Of a stretch of DNA of 64,000 nucleotides, positions 37,197-47,100 are shown piece after piece; position 1 is the first letter of the stretch, and every line of letters begins with the position of its first letter. Origin of the DNA: Misgurnus anguillicaudatus (Eukaryota; Chordata; Actinopteri; Cypriniformes; Cobitidae); NCBI RefSeq assembly GCF_027580225.2, contig NC_073354.2:29098001-29162000 (forward strand). The letters are read 5' to 3'. Made by a program: the position numbers and the translations under genes. The notes below the pieces were generated by a model, which saw only the letters and a program-made list of their open reading frames with translations, had not been told where the DNA came from and did no database searches.

Positions 37197-39200
37197 ATGT
37201 CCAGATTACCAAGCCCTGTCAACCACTGGGACCAGCTAGAGGCCTGGCTCAGCGCTGTGACATCTGAACTCCTGCCCAACCTCGCCAATGAACTGCAACA
37301 CTTGGAAAGAGAGCAACTCGACGGCACCCTGGACAAGTTCATAGCCCACGACCCAACGAGGAGCTACAGTCACAAGGATATAGCCAAGATCACAGGTGCC
37401 ATCGCTCACAACCTCATCATCCAGCTTAAACTGGGCGAAAGGAACATCGCCCAACTGGAACAGGATGCAGCAGCTCTACAGCTCCAAGCAGCAGAGGCAC
37501 GGAGGAATCAGGAGGACGCGCAGAATCATCTAGATCAGCTGACACAGGGATTAGAGTATCAACACCCATCGACGGAGGAGGAACACTGGAGGCTAAAGGA
37601 CAAGATTGGACAACTCCAAGAGGCCTTGTCAAAACTCCGCACAGACACAGAGCACAAGGAGCAACAGGAAAAGACAGCCAGAGAAGAGCTGTCTGGAAAG
37701 CTCCAGCAGGCTGAACATCTTCTGGTGAGAGCAAAGGCAGAACTGAAGGAACGGGATGCCAAGCTGAAGGCCTGTGAGAATCACCTGCGAGCATCTCGAG
37801 ATGAAGGTCGAGCTCTGGCTCAGCAACGAGACCAGGCTAGGGACGACCTTGACTCCGCCCAAAGAGAACTCATTTGTGCATATAAACTGCAAGCTGGGCG
37901 AGTAAGGGAAAAAGCAACCTTTCCCTTTCATTCAACCAGTGAGCCTGCACCCCCCCACCAAAGCTTTTCTGTTGAAAAGGGGGGCGGGAGCCCACTGTTA
38001 AAGACATCAGCCAGCATCCCCGAACCTCTCACTACCACATGGGGGTGGGGACAGACAAATTTCCCGAGGTCACCTGCAGACATGCCCGGCGTGGCACCCA
38101 AAGACCTCGACAAGCTGGCTAGAAATATCCCAACATTTACCCCAGAGCCTGCAGGTGGCCATGATATCCACTCTTACCTGCAGGACATTGACTTTTATTT
38201 GCAAACACTGCCAAATGTAACCACAAGAGACAAACTGTATCTGCTACGGGTTACTTCCAGTCGTGAAGTGAGGAGTTTCCTTGACCGGCAGCCAGAAAAC
38301 GTCAAGATGGATTACGAGCAGCTGCAAAAGGCTTTAATAGAAGAGTTTTCGGATCCAGAGTCAGAACAAGGACTTGTTACGGCGATGGACCTCAAACAGA
38401 GCCGAAACGAAACTCCACAGGCCTACTACAACAGACTCAGGCGAGCTTACTTTGGCTCACGGAATGAGCCAGGAATGGAGGAGGACTTCAACTTCAGGAC
38501 CCTTTTCCTGCGAAATCTTCACTTCACAGTAAGCCAACACTTAGGGGTTATGGCCTGCCCTCGCACGATGACAACCAGGCAGCTGCGGGACTTGGCCCAG
38601 AAAGCTTATGTTAAACAAAGAGCGGCCTCTGAAAAGACTGTTAAAAACCCTGTCATTCTCCCTGTCTCTGAACTGTACCCTGAACTACCACTGGAGGGCG
38701 CACGACAACGCCACAGTGAAAGACCTTTCAACAGAGGGCCAAGAGGGTCAAGAGACTTTACAGCCAGCCAGGAATGGTACGGCCATGTAGGGGCTCGTCC
38801 CAAGCACCAAATGGGGCGCGCCGAGAGGTCATGGAGCCGGCTAAACTCATCAGACAACCAGAAGGGTGGCGGCTCGTGGGAACCTGGCCGACGACCTAGA
38901 GGTAACCGTCCTGCACCTGGCAGATCAAATACTGGTAACAGTCAACAGAGAGATCAGTCTCGATACACACAGAGCAAGGCTAAGTCTGAGCTACTCCCGA
39001 AACAGAGTGACACAGACACGTCTGAAACAGCAGAGATTCTGAGAATATTGAAGGAGTTAATCCAAAAGAGGCCCCACAAGGAGGACCACGAAGACAAACC
39101 CGACTCCTTATTCAAAGACTTTGGCATACAAACAATATCTCAAACACCAACCAACCAATGCCTGCAAGTACCAGAGAGTGCTGTGTTAAGTGTCTCTTTC
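37197..39200 (+). other. Gag region
   Basis: The N-terminal part is acidic/basic heptad-rich sequence predicted to form a long coiled coil (37400-37900). A capsid-like segment follows (about 38090-38620) with the PKDLDKLARNIPTFTPE and QAYYNRLRRAYF motifs typical of retrotransposon Gag. The nucleocapsid region (about 38740-38990) is rich in Arg and Gly (RGPRGSRD, RRPRGNRP) and has no CCHC zinc knuckle. RNA binding by Arg/Gly-rich boxes, as in foamy viruses, is an inference. Confidence 0.8.
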
Positions 39201-42200
39201 CCTACAGAGTCACAGGAAACCAGCCTTGACTGCCTTCCCATTAATACACCAGCAGCCCCAGTACCAAGCCTCCTGGGAAACCTGATCGAAAGAGGAGAAG
39301 CTAAAAAGCTATATCTATCCATCACCTTGGAAAATGAGGTTGAACTAGAAGCCCTCGTCGACACCGGAGCTGACCTAACGCTGATGTCATCCCAGCTTTT
39401 CACCAGACTCCAGAACAGAGCTAAAGCCCAAAATCTGACCCTTAAACCCCAAAGGTGTATGGTGAATGTGCAGTCTTACAGCCAGACTGAAGTTCAACTG
39501 CAACAGGTGATTCCCATCCACCTGACGATCGGTCCTATGAGCATCATACACCCTGTGTACATCTCACCAATGGACTCATACCCTCTCCTCATTGGCAAAG
39601 ACCTGCTAGACCGCTTTGAACCCTTAATGGACTTTAAACAGTTAAAAATTTGGGCTCAAGTGCGAGAACCTTTACCCTTTCAATCAGCCAGATCATCTGA
39701 GGTAAACTGCCAGGTCACACAGGTCATGGACGACCACCCAGCCAGCCGCGGGAACTTCGTCTCAGACCTAAACTTCAAAAGTTCACTGCTCTGCACTCTG
39801 CATCCAGCCAAAGACTCAGAGCCATACCCAGGACTTGACACACAAGTTCAACAAAATTTAAAAGATGCAGATGCCATGCAGGATGAGGCAGATCATCAGA
39901 AACTACAAGCCTTTAACATCGCTACCCAAGCTATGTTAAACCACCTCTCAGACCCCTCCACCTACCCTATCACAAACTCTGACCTGTCTGCTGCTCCAAC
40001 CCGCAAACGTCTCAACGATGTCAGGCACCTGCTGCGCATACAACACAACATCTTCTGGTATGTCCCTGATGACCGCACTACACCTGCGCTTGTGGTTCCT
40101 CAGGCCCATAGGGGGGTCATACTAATGTATGCGCATGACACAGCATGTGCCGCACAACACCGCACAAAAGCCACTTATGAAACACCGAAACAGGTGGCAT
40201 ACGGGCCTGGAATGCAGCACGATGTAGCAGAACACATCAAGAAATGTCTGGTTTGCTGCCAGTTCCAACCGGCTAAGCCAAACCATGGAGCACCACTTCA
40301 AAAAAGAGGTGTCAACTTTCCAGTGTCAGACCTCCAGATAGACTGGGTTGGACCATTACCCAGGCCAACGAGGGGCAACAAACACTTTCTCACGGTCATC
40401 TGCCAATTCACAAAGTTGGCAGAATGCTTTCCAGCACCCAATGACACCACTCACCAGTATCTGGATGAACTTCATCCGGGAACGACCTTCGCTTTTCGAA
40501 CGACCAAGATCTGGTCCTACAGTTTCGCCCCGCCAATTCAGACAGCTCACCGACAGCTGTCAAAGAAATTTCTGCCACACTGGACAGGACCTCATGAGAT
40601 TGTGGACAAACTCTCCCCCACTGCATACCAGATCAAGATGGGCAGGAGTCAGAAGGAACCAATTTCCAGATGGGTCCACCAGAACCAAGTCAAGAGACAC
40701 TCAACATTATGGCATGATAGTAAAGGGGGGACGAACCAAACTTCTCCACACTGCCTCATCACTAGAACTCTGCCACCTAGGGAACAGCCACCAATGAAAA
40801 GAAAGAGAACTGTCCTGACCAAACAAGGACCTGCAGCGCTCGCCTATTGTTCTTTCTCTCTCTCCCTCTCTGTCACCAGGATGCTGCTGTGGATCACTGT
40901 TCTGTACGTCAGCTTACAGGGAGGGTGGCCGCAACCTGAAATCGTGTCGCCGGGTCCCGTCTCAGGCATCGTCCTTAAAGAGCAACCTGGACTCCTGATC
41001 ACGAACTGCAGAACACATAGCCAAAAAGTCTATGTCTACAGAGCACACTACACGGCATCAGCACCAGAAACCAGTTGGGCAGGAGAACGATGGGCGCAGA
41101 ACGCTATGATTTACGCAGAGGCTGACATCAAACACATGCTGTACCAACTTCAGAAGATGACTGTCACACAGGCAGGTCTTGGCGGACAAACCAAGCGTCC
41201 CAAGCGGTTCCTGGGAGCCCTACTCGGAGCTGCCGCAGCAGCCATTCCACCCTGCCTGGTACCCCTAAGCCTGGTACAGACCATTTTATCCTCTGCCACT
41301 GCAGGCCCAACAAACACCCTGCAGGCACATCTGGCCTACTCCCTAGGTAGCGCAATCCCACGAAGCATAGCCCCTGAACCAGGTGAACTTGCTTTTCTGA
41401 TTAACCTGCCAATCATCGAGTCACACAACACCTACAGACTCAAAGACATTGTCAATGTTGGCTTCTGGCAGGGAAACACTCACATCAGAATACGCACCCC
41501 CACTGTCGTGGCTTACCATGACAGCAATGAACAGCTGTACCTTGCACCAAACCTGCACATGTGCAGCCTCACTAAAGACATTAATTATCTCTGCCCCAGC
41601 AAACCTTTCCTTCAGGACAACACTGACGGCATCTGTGGGCTGCGGCCCATGAAGATTGACTCTCGTTGTCCTGCCTCGGCTGAACCACGAGCCGAGGTCA
41701 CTAACACCCAAGCTGAAATCGTAGGTGACCGATGGCTGGTCAACACCCCAGCCAGCACGGCCACTTTGACCTACGACCAACACGACACAGCCACCCGCAT
41801 CAGTGTACCAAACCAGACGATGTGGATCCAAGTTCCAAAAGGTGCGATTCTTCACATCGATGAACTCGCACTCTATCACCTTCCCAGTGAGGAGTACCAC
41901 ACCGAACTGGAATTTTCAACTTTCTTCAGGGACCACAACTTCACTTTAGACCCTGAACTGGAGATGAGGATTGCAGAAGGGGGGACCCAACTAATTGATG
42001 TCACGCCCATCGACACTGCCCTCCAGGCACTTGCTCGCATGCCAGCTCTGCACAGCCTCCCTGTTTTCAGAGCCTGGACCGCCGCTGACACGGTACTGTG
42101 CCTCTCCACAGGAGTAGGATACGCCCATACTCTTGGCCTCACTTTCATCCTGTACCGAAGAGTCAGCGGGATGCAGGAAACAGTGAACAAGTGCACAGCT

Positions 42201-42317
42201 GCCGTCCCTCGAGCCTTCAAGCAGAACCGTGGGAAGCAAGACACACAAGCCGAGCAAGAGCCCAACCTCATCGAAATCACCCCTCTGCAGGCACGCCGAA
42301 GCGCTGCAGAAAATTAA
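37197..42317 (+). CDS. Gag-protease-(broken integrase)-Env single polyprotein frame
   Basis: An uninterrupted frame of 1,706 codons from the ATG at 37197, which has A at -3; upstream codons in the same frame lack an ATG. Residue numbers here and in the domain entries count from the GTG at 37146 (ATG = residue 18). In order: Gag with a long coiled coil (about 85-245), a capsid-like region (about 316-510) and an Arg/Gly-rich region (about 530-615); aspartic protease with DTGA at 739-742; integrase HHCC zinc module (H997, H1005, C1034, C1037); integrase core with only the first catalytic Asp (D1066); integrase C-terminal GPY/F-like segment (W1146...); and Env from M1246. Reverse transcriptase and RNase H, expected between protease and integrase, are missing without a frame break. 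Codon use is coherent and contrasts with the AT-rich surroundings. Gag and protease may still be made; replication would need help in trans. Confidence 0.9.
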   Translation: MSRLPSPVNHWDQLEAWLSAVTSELLPNLANELQHLEREQLDGTLDKFIAHDPTRSYSHKDIAKITGAIAHNLIIQLKLGERNIAQLEQDAAALQLQAAEARRNQEDAQNHLDQLTQGLEYQHPSTEEEHWRLKDKIGQLQEALSKLRTDTEHKEQQEKTAREELSGKLQQAEHLLVRAKAELKERDAKLKACENHLRASRDEGRALAQQRDQARDDLDSAQRELICAYKLQAGRVREKATFPFHSTSEPAPPHQSFSVEKGGGSPLLKTSASIPEPLTTTWGWGQTNFPRSPADMPGVAPKDLDKLARNIPTFTPEPAGGHDIHSYLQDIDFYLQTLPNVTTRDKLYLLRVTSSREVRSFLDRQPENVKMDYEQLQKALIEEFSDPESEQGLVTAMDLKQSRNETPQAYYNRLRRAYFGSRNEPGMEEDFNFRTLFLRNLHFTVSQHLGVMACPRTMTTRQLRDLAQKAYVKQRAASEKTVKNPVILPVSELYPELPLEGARQRHSERPFNRGPRGSRDFTASQEWYGHVGARPKHQMGRAERSWSRLNSSDNQKGGGSWEPGRRPRGNRPAPGRSNTGNSQQRDQSRYTQSKAKSELLPKQSDTDTSETAEILRILKELIQKRPHKEDHEDKPDSLFKDFGIQTISQTPTNQCLQVPESAVLSVSFPTESQETSLDCLPINTPAAPVPSLLGNLIERGEAKKLYLSITLENEVELEALVDTGADLTLMSSQLFTRLQNRAKAQNLTLKPQRCMVNVQSYSQTEVQLQQVIPIHLTIGPMSIIHPVYISPMDSYPLLIGKDLLDRFEPLMDFKQLKIWAQVREPLPFQSARSSEVNCQVTQVMDDHPASRGNFVSDLNFKSSLLCTLHPAKDSEPYPGLDTQVQQNLKDADAMQDEADHQKLQAFNIATQAMLNHLSDPSTYPITNSDLSAAPTRKRLNDVRHLLRIQHNIFWYVPDDRTTPALVVPQAHRGVILMYAHDTACAAQHRTKATYETPKQVAYGPGMQHDVAEHIKKCLVCCQFQPAKPNHGAPLQKRGVNFPVSDLQIDWVGPLPRPTRGNKHFLTVICQFTKLAECFPAPNDTTHQYLDELHPGTTFAFRTTKIWSYSFAPPIQTAHRQLSKKFLPHWTGPHEIVDKLSPTAYQIKMGRSQKEPISRWVHQNQVKRHSTLWHDSKGGTNQTSPHCLITRTLPPREQPPMKRKRTVLTKQGPAALAYCSFSLSLSVTRMLLWITVLYVSLQGGWPQPEIVSPGPVSGIVLKEQPGLLITNCRTHSQKVYVYRAHYTASAPETSWAGERWAQNAMIYAEADIKHMLYQLQKMTVTQAGLGGQTKRPKRFLGALLGAAAAAIPPCLVPLSLVQTILSSATAGPTNTLQAHLAYSLGSAIPRSIAPEPGELAFLINLPIIESHNTYRLKDIVNVGFWQGNTHIRIRTPTVVAYHDSNEQLYLAPNLHMCSLTKDINYLCPSKPFLQDNTDGICGLRPMKIDSRCPASAEPRAEVTNTQAEIVGDRWLVNTPASTATLTYDQHDTATRISVPNQTMWIQVPKGAILHIDELALYHLPSEEYHTELEFSTFFRDHNFTLDPELEMRIAEGGTQLIDVTPIDTALQALARMPALHSLPVFRAWTAADTVLCLSTGVGYAHTLGLTFILYRRVSGMQETVNKCTAAVPRAFKQNRGKQDTQAEQEPNLIEITPLQARRSAAEN
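39260..39670 (+). other. Retroviral-type aspartic protease domain
   Basis: Catalytic motif LVDTGADLTLM with DTGA at residues 739-742, and the later flap/C-terminal motif SYPLLIGKDLLDRF (ILIG-type, I816-G817). Both landmarks of a retropepsin are present at the usual distance, so the domain looks intact. It would process the polyprotein as a dimer. Confidence 0.85.
39990..40720 (+). other. Integrase remnant with deleted catalytic core
   Basis: The N-terminal HHCC zinc module is complete (H997, H1005, C1034, C1037). The core begins normally with QIDWVGPLP (D1066) and the following strand, but soon after residue about 1102 the sequence jumps to C-terminal integrase sequence. The segment that should hold the second Asp and the Glu of the DDE triad is missing. 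The C-terminal part has FLPHWTGPHEI, a GPY/F-like module. The protein cannot be a working integrase. The junction keeps the frame open. Confidence 0.8.
40848..40880 (+). promoter_or_regulatory. Splice acceptor before env
   Basis: A long pyrimidine tract (TTCTTTCTCTCTC...) followed by CACCAG|G immediately before the env ATG. This is a textbook 3' splice site and the expected position for making a subgenomic env RNA from the full-length transcript. It sits inside the open frame, so unspliced RNA reads through it. Confidence 0.7.
40881..42317 (+). CDS. Envelope-like glycoprotein (F-type layout)
   Basis: 478 codons in the same frame as Gag-Pol. It opens with a signal-peptide-like stretch (MLLWITVLYVSLQGG). 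A basic furin-type site RPKR lies at residues 1351-1354 of the long frame, immediately followed by a small-residue hydrophobic segment (FLGALLGAAAAA) that looks like a fusion peptide. The part before cleavage is only about 109 residues and the part after about 369, the short-then-long order seen in errantivirus and baculovirus F-type proteins. Cysteines cluster after the fusion peptide, NQT and NFT are possible glycosylation sites, and a membrane segment lies near residues 1648-1672, followed by YRR and a tail of about 50 residues. The region just after the fusion peptide seems short, so an internal deletion is possible. Whether it can function is unknown. Confidence 0.75.
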   Translation: MLLWITVLYVSLQGGWPQPEIVSPGPVSGIVLKEQPGLLITNCRTHSQKVYVYRAHYTASAPETSWAGERWAQNAMIYAEADIKHMLYQLQKMTVTQAGLGGQTKRPKRFLGALLGAAAAAIPPCLVPLSLVQTILSSATAGPTNTLQAHLAYSLGSAIPRSIAPEPGELAFLINLPIIESHNTYRLKDIVNVGFWQGNTHIRIRTPTVVAYHDSNEQLYLAPNLHMCSLTKDINYLCPSKPFLQDNTDGICGLRPMKIDSRCPASAEPRAEVTNTQAEIVGDRWLVNTPASTATLTYDQHDTATRISVPNQTMWIQVPKGAILHIDELALYHLPSEEYHTELEFSTFFRDHNFTLDPELEMRIAEGGTQLIDVTPIDTALQALARMPALHSLPVFRAWTAADTVLCLSTGVGYAHTLGLTFILYRRVSGMQETVNKCTAAVPRAFKQNRGKQDTQAEQEPNLIEITPLQARRSAAEN

Positions 42318-42407
42318 GATACACCTGCCATCCAGACCAAATGACCTGTATAACCATCGCCTATTGAACCATCGCCCACCAAAGTCTCTCAAGACCCTGG
42401 TGGCCAT

Positions 42408-42420
42408 GAAGGGGGGGATA
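42408..42420 (+). promoter_or_regulatory. Polypurine tract
   Basis: GAAGGGGGGGATA lies directly against the 3' LTR start (TGTAGC at 42421), where plus-strand DNA synthesis would be primed. Confidence 0.85.
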
Positions 42421-44112
42421 TGTAGCAAATGGCTCGGAGTCAGATTGAGGCCATTTGGCATCTGGATCGTAAACAGCCCTAAAATTGTGACTTTAGATAA
42501 CCCTGTGTCCTGATAACACAATCACCCAGATATCTACCACCTATCAAGGCTGTAAAGTGGGCGACAATTAAAACAAATGCAGTCTTCAAAGGAGGTTCAA
42601 AGGGATCCCACCAGAGAAACCTGAGAGCCGTTCGTTCGACGATTGCCAGAGACACAGCTGGGGGCACAGACTATATGTCTGTGATGAAACCACATTTAAC
42701 TATCACAATGAGCTGTTTTAATGTATATATATGTTATATCCCTTTACTGCATGATCATGTATGTGTGATGTAACTGTGTGTTAACACTTTAGTTAGATTT
42801 TGTTCACTGTAGCATGGTTCATATCTTAGGTATGAAATTATTATTCAACGTGATCTTAAACCCATGTCTTGTCTAGTATCAAATTAATCTACTCTTTATT
42901 TCCCAATCATTTCTATGTATCATATTACCATAAGCCGCATCAATGTCATTTAGTATCGATTTGAAGAGTTATGGAAACAAACTTTTATCATAATGCAAAT
43001 GTGATGTCTGAAAGAACAAAGGCTTGTTTCCCCGCGCACACATTGGCCATACACCCAAAATGGGCTGGGCGTGTGAAAGGTCAAAACGGCCTATCGCCCA
43101 AGCCATCATAGATCATAGCTCAATTGCTCAGTTCGCTCAATCTCTCAATCGCTGATTCACTCAGTATCTCAGTCAGTGGCTTAGTTCACTCATGAGCGCC
43201 CAGTCGCCCGGTTACCCAGGTAACCCGTCAGCGCAGTTTGGAAACTCGCTGAGACTCAACCAGAGTCCCTCGGATTCATCATCTTTTCTCTGAGCCCTGT
43301 CTTTCTTCGGGACAGTCTTCCTGGCTTGCACTTTGCGCTAGAGTTCGGAAAACCACACGGACCAATCCGCCCTACGAAACAACTTAACGGACTACATCTT
43401 ACGAACACATCTGGACTCTCTCTCTCTCCTTGCTCGCACCGCGTGCAGCAGAAACTTCGCAACGAAAACACAAAGAGCCAAATGCAAGTATAAACTTGTT
43501 TTACTCGCTGATGTTTAAGCTTTACCCCTTATAAAATTAAGGCGCTACTTAGAGATTTTCCGATGGTTTGTGCAGATGTTAAGCAATAGTGCTTTGCCAA
43601 TCTTTTAGTCTCTCTCTCTAGCTTTTTCAATCTTTACTTCCTCATCTATGTTTTATGTTATTGTATGTGTGTATGTTTAGTTAGTCGTTATGTGTACTTC
43701 ATTTTATAGTTAATAAACCGGTTTGCATTTTCACAATTGAATTGTTTCTGTGTTCAATGCTCCTGAAAGTAAAGTCACTAATTCTGCCTTTTGATCCAGC
43801 TACACGCTGCGAGTAGCACTGTATATCAGTGAGAAGGTTAATTTTAAAGGCCATGAAATTAACATTTCTTAGACGTTAATATACGATTATGGATATATGT
43901 CTTCGGTGGACGAACACATTAATTAATTGTTATTATTAATTCTGCTACGCCAGGTAAAACCTGATAAACTTGTATAATTAATTACAGTTAATTATACATA
44001 TTCCCTTTTGAGCTAAAATCTAAGATTCCCTTGGGAATCCCCGTAGTGTTTCGGTCGGAGGTTCATAGTGTTTCAAATAACGTTATTTCCCTCCTCCCGC
44101 AAATTCGCTACA
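42421..44112 (+). repeat. 3' LTR
   Basis: 1,692 bp, ends TGTAGC...GCTACA, nearly identical to 33126-34831. It carries its own TATA box (43530-43536) and AATAAA (43712-43717). Followed by the AATG duplication and the second half of the interrupted monomer. Confidence 0.95.
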
Positions 44113-47100
44113 AATGTTAGTTTCAATAAAAACATATACAAATATTTATAATAATAATGCAAGAAACAAAGTATAATAAACAAAAAACAAGTTATTACCT
44201 GAAAGACCAAAAATGGTGTATAATGGCCCTCCTCCACCCACTGGAATCCACCTCTGAATTAAAATGCTGACAATAAATCTGTAGGGGGAAAAGTTCATTG
44301 TTTAGCTTTTTTTCATTAAATGTTTCAATGAAAACATATACAGATATTTATAATTATGCAATAAACAAAGTATAATAAACAAAAAAACAAGTTAAGAAAA
44401 AAAAATAGGGTATAATGGCCCTCCTCCACCCACTGGAATCCACCTCTGAATTAAAATGCCGACAATAAATCTGTAGGGTAAAAAAGTTCATTGTTTAGCT
44501 TTTTTCAATAAATGTTTCAATAAAAACATATACAAATATTTATAATAATTATGCAAGAAACAAAGTATAATAAACAAACAAACAAACAAGTTACCTGAAA
44601 GACAAAAATTGTGTATAATGGCCCTCCTCCACCCACTGGAATCCACCTCTGAAGTAAAATGCTGACAATAAATCTGTAGGGGAATAAAGATCATTGTTTA
44701 GCTTTTTTTCATTAAATGTTTCAATAAAAACATATACAGATATTTATAATTATGCAAAAAACAAAGTATAATATACAAACAAACAAGTTATTACCTGAAA
44801 GAAAAAAATCTGTGTATAATGTCCCTCCTCCACCCATTGGAATCCACCTCTGAATTAAAATGCTGACAATAAATCTGTAGGGGAAAAAAGTTCATTGTTT
44901 AGCTTTTTTTCATTAAATGTTTCAATAAAAACATATACAAATATTTATAATAATTATGCAAGAAACAAAGTATAATAAACGAACAAACAAGTTATTACCT
45001 GAAAGAAAAAAAATTGTGTATAATGGCCCTCCTCCACCCACTGGAATCCACCTCTGAATTAAAATGCTGACAATAAATCTGTAGGGGAATAAACTTAATT
45101 GTTTAGCTTTTTTCATTAAATGTTACTTTCAATAAAAACATATACAAATATTTATAATAATTATGCAAGAAACAAAGTATAATAAACAAACAACAAGTTA
45201 TTAAAAAAATTGTGTATAATGGCCCTCCTCCACCCACTGGAATCCACCTCTGAATTAAAATGCTGACAATAAATCTGTAGGGGAAAAAAGTTCATTGTTT
45301 AGCTTTTTTTCATTAAATGTTTCAATAAAACCATATACAAATATTTATAATAATTATGCAAGAAACAAAGTATAATAAACAAACAAACAAGTTACCTGAA
45401 AGACAAAAATTGTGTATAATGGCCCTCCTCCACCCACTGGAATCCACCTCTGAATTAAAATGCTGACAATAAATCTGTAGGGGAATAAACTTAATTGTTT
45501 AGCTTTTTTCATTAAATGTTACTTTCAATAAAAACATATACAAATATTTATAATAATTATGCAAGAAACAAAGTATAATAAACAAACAACAAGTTATTAC
45601 CTGAAAGAAAAAAATGTGTATAATGGCCCTCCTCCACCCACTGGAATCCACCTCTGAATTAAAATGCTGACAATAAATCTGTAGGGGAATAAAGTTAATT
45701 GTTTAGCTTTTTTTCATTAAATGTTTCAATAAAAACATATACAAATATTTATAATAATTATGCAAGAAACAAAGTATAATAAACAAACAAACAAGTTACC
45801 TGAAAGACAAAAATTGTGTATAATGGCCCTCCTCCACCCACTGGAATCCACCTCTGAATTAAAATGCTGACAATAAATCTGTAGGGGAATAAAGTTAATT
45901 GTTTAGCTTTTTTTCATTAAATGTTAGTTTCAATAAAAACATATACAAATATTTATAATAATTATGCAAGAAACAAAGTATAATATACAAACAAACAAGT
46001 TATTACCTGAAAGAAAAAAAATTGTGTATAATGGCCCTCCTCCACCCACTGGAATCCACCTCTGAAGTAAAATGCTGACAATAAATCTGTAGGGGAATAA
46101 AGTTCATTGTTTAGCTTTTTTCAATAAATGTTTCAATAAAAACATATACAAATATTTATAATAATTATGCAAGAAACAAAGTATAATAAACAAACAAACA
46201 AACAAACAAGTTATTACCTGAAAGAAAAAAAATTGTGTATAATGGCCCTCCTCCACCCACTGGAATCCACCTCTGAATTAAAATGCTGACAATAAATCTG
46301 TAGGGGAATAAAGTTCATTGTTTAGCTTTTTTCAATAAATGTTTCAATAAAAACATATACAAATATTTATAATAATTATGCAAGAAACAAAGTATAATAA
46401 ACAAACAAACAAGTTACCTGAAAGACAAAAATTGTGTATAATGGCCCTCCTCCACCCACTGGAATCCACCTCTGAAGTAAAATGCTGACAATAAATCTGT
46501 AGGGGAATAAAGATCATTGTTTAGCTTTTTTTCATTAAATGTTTCAATAAAAACATATACAGATATTTATAATTATGCAAAAAACAAAGTATAATATACA
46601 AACAAACAAGTTATTACCTGAAAGAAAAAAATCTGTGTATAATGTCCCTCCTCCACCCACTGGAATCCACCTCTGAATTAAAATGCTGACAATAAATCTG
46701 TAGGGGAAAAAAGTTCATTGTTTAGCTTTTTTTCATTAAATGTTTCAATAAAAACATATACAAATATTTATAATAATTATGCAAGAAACAAAGTATAATA
46801 AACAAACAAACAAGTTACCTGAAAGACAAAAATTGTGTATAATGGCCCTCCTCCACCCACTGGAATCCACCTCTGAATTAAAATGCTGACAATAAATCTG
46901 TAGGGGAATAAAGTTAATTGTTTAGCTTTTTTTCATTAAATGTTTCAATAAAAACATATACAAATATTTATAATAATTATGCAAGAAACAAAGTATAATA
47001 AACAAACAAACAAGTTACCTGAAAGACAAAAATTGTGTATAATGGCCCTCCTCCACCCACTGGAATCCACCTCTGAATTAAAATGCTGACAATAAATCTG

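Larger units (their letters stand above)
33126..44112 (+). mobile_element. Env-carrying, RT-less LTR retroelement (Ty3/gypsy-like)
   Basis: A complete 10,987-bp element with LTRs that begin TGTAGC and end GCTACA, flanked by the 4-bp duplication AATG (33122-33125 and 44113-44116). It has a tRNA-Ala primer site, a long leader, one open frame (Gag, protease, broken integrase, Env), a polypurine tract and a 3' LTR. Reverse transcriptase and RNase H are absent and the integrase core is broken, yet the frame stays open, so the element must have moved using enzymes from a relative. The GPY/F-type integrase end and single-frame Gag-Pol favour a Ty3/gypsy-like lineage with an envelope; assignment without RT is tentative. 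Empty target sites persist in sister modules at 54641-54644 and 62689-62692. Confidence 0.9.

Noticed and set aside
39670..39990. Reverse transcriptase or RNase H between protease and integrase
   Set aside because: No YxDD-type motif or palm-domain sequence is present. The interval is only about 100 codons, far too short for RT plus RNase H.
37236..42521. Antisense open frames opposite the retroelement coding region
   Set aside because: They overlap the coherent Gag-protease-Env frame, resemble no known family, and are expected shadows of a GC-richer coding region.
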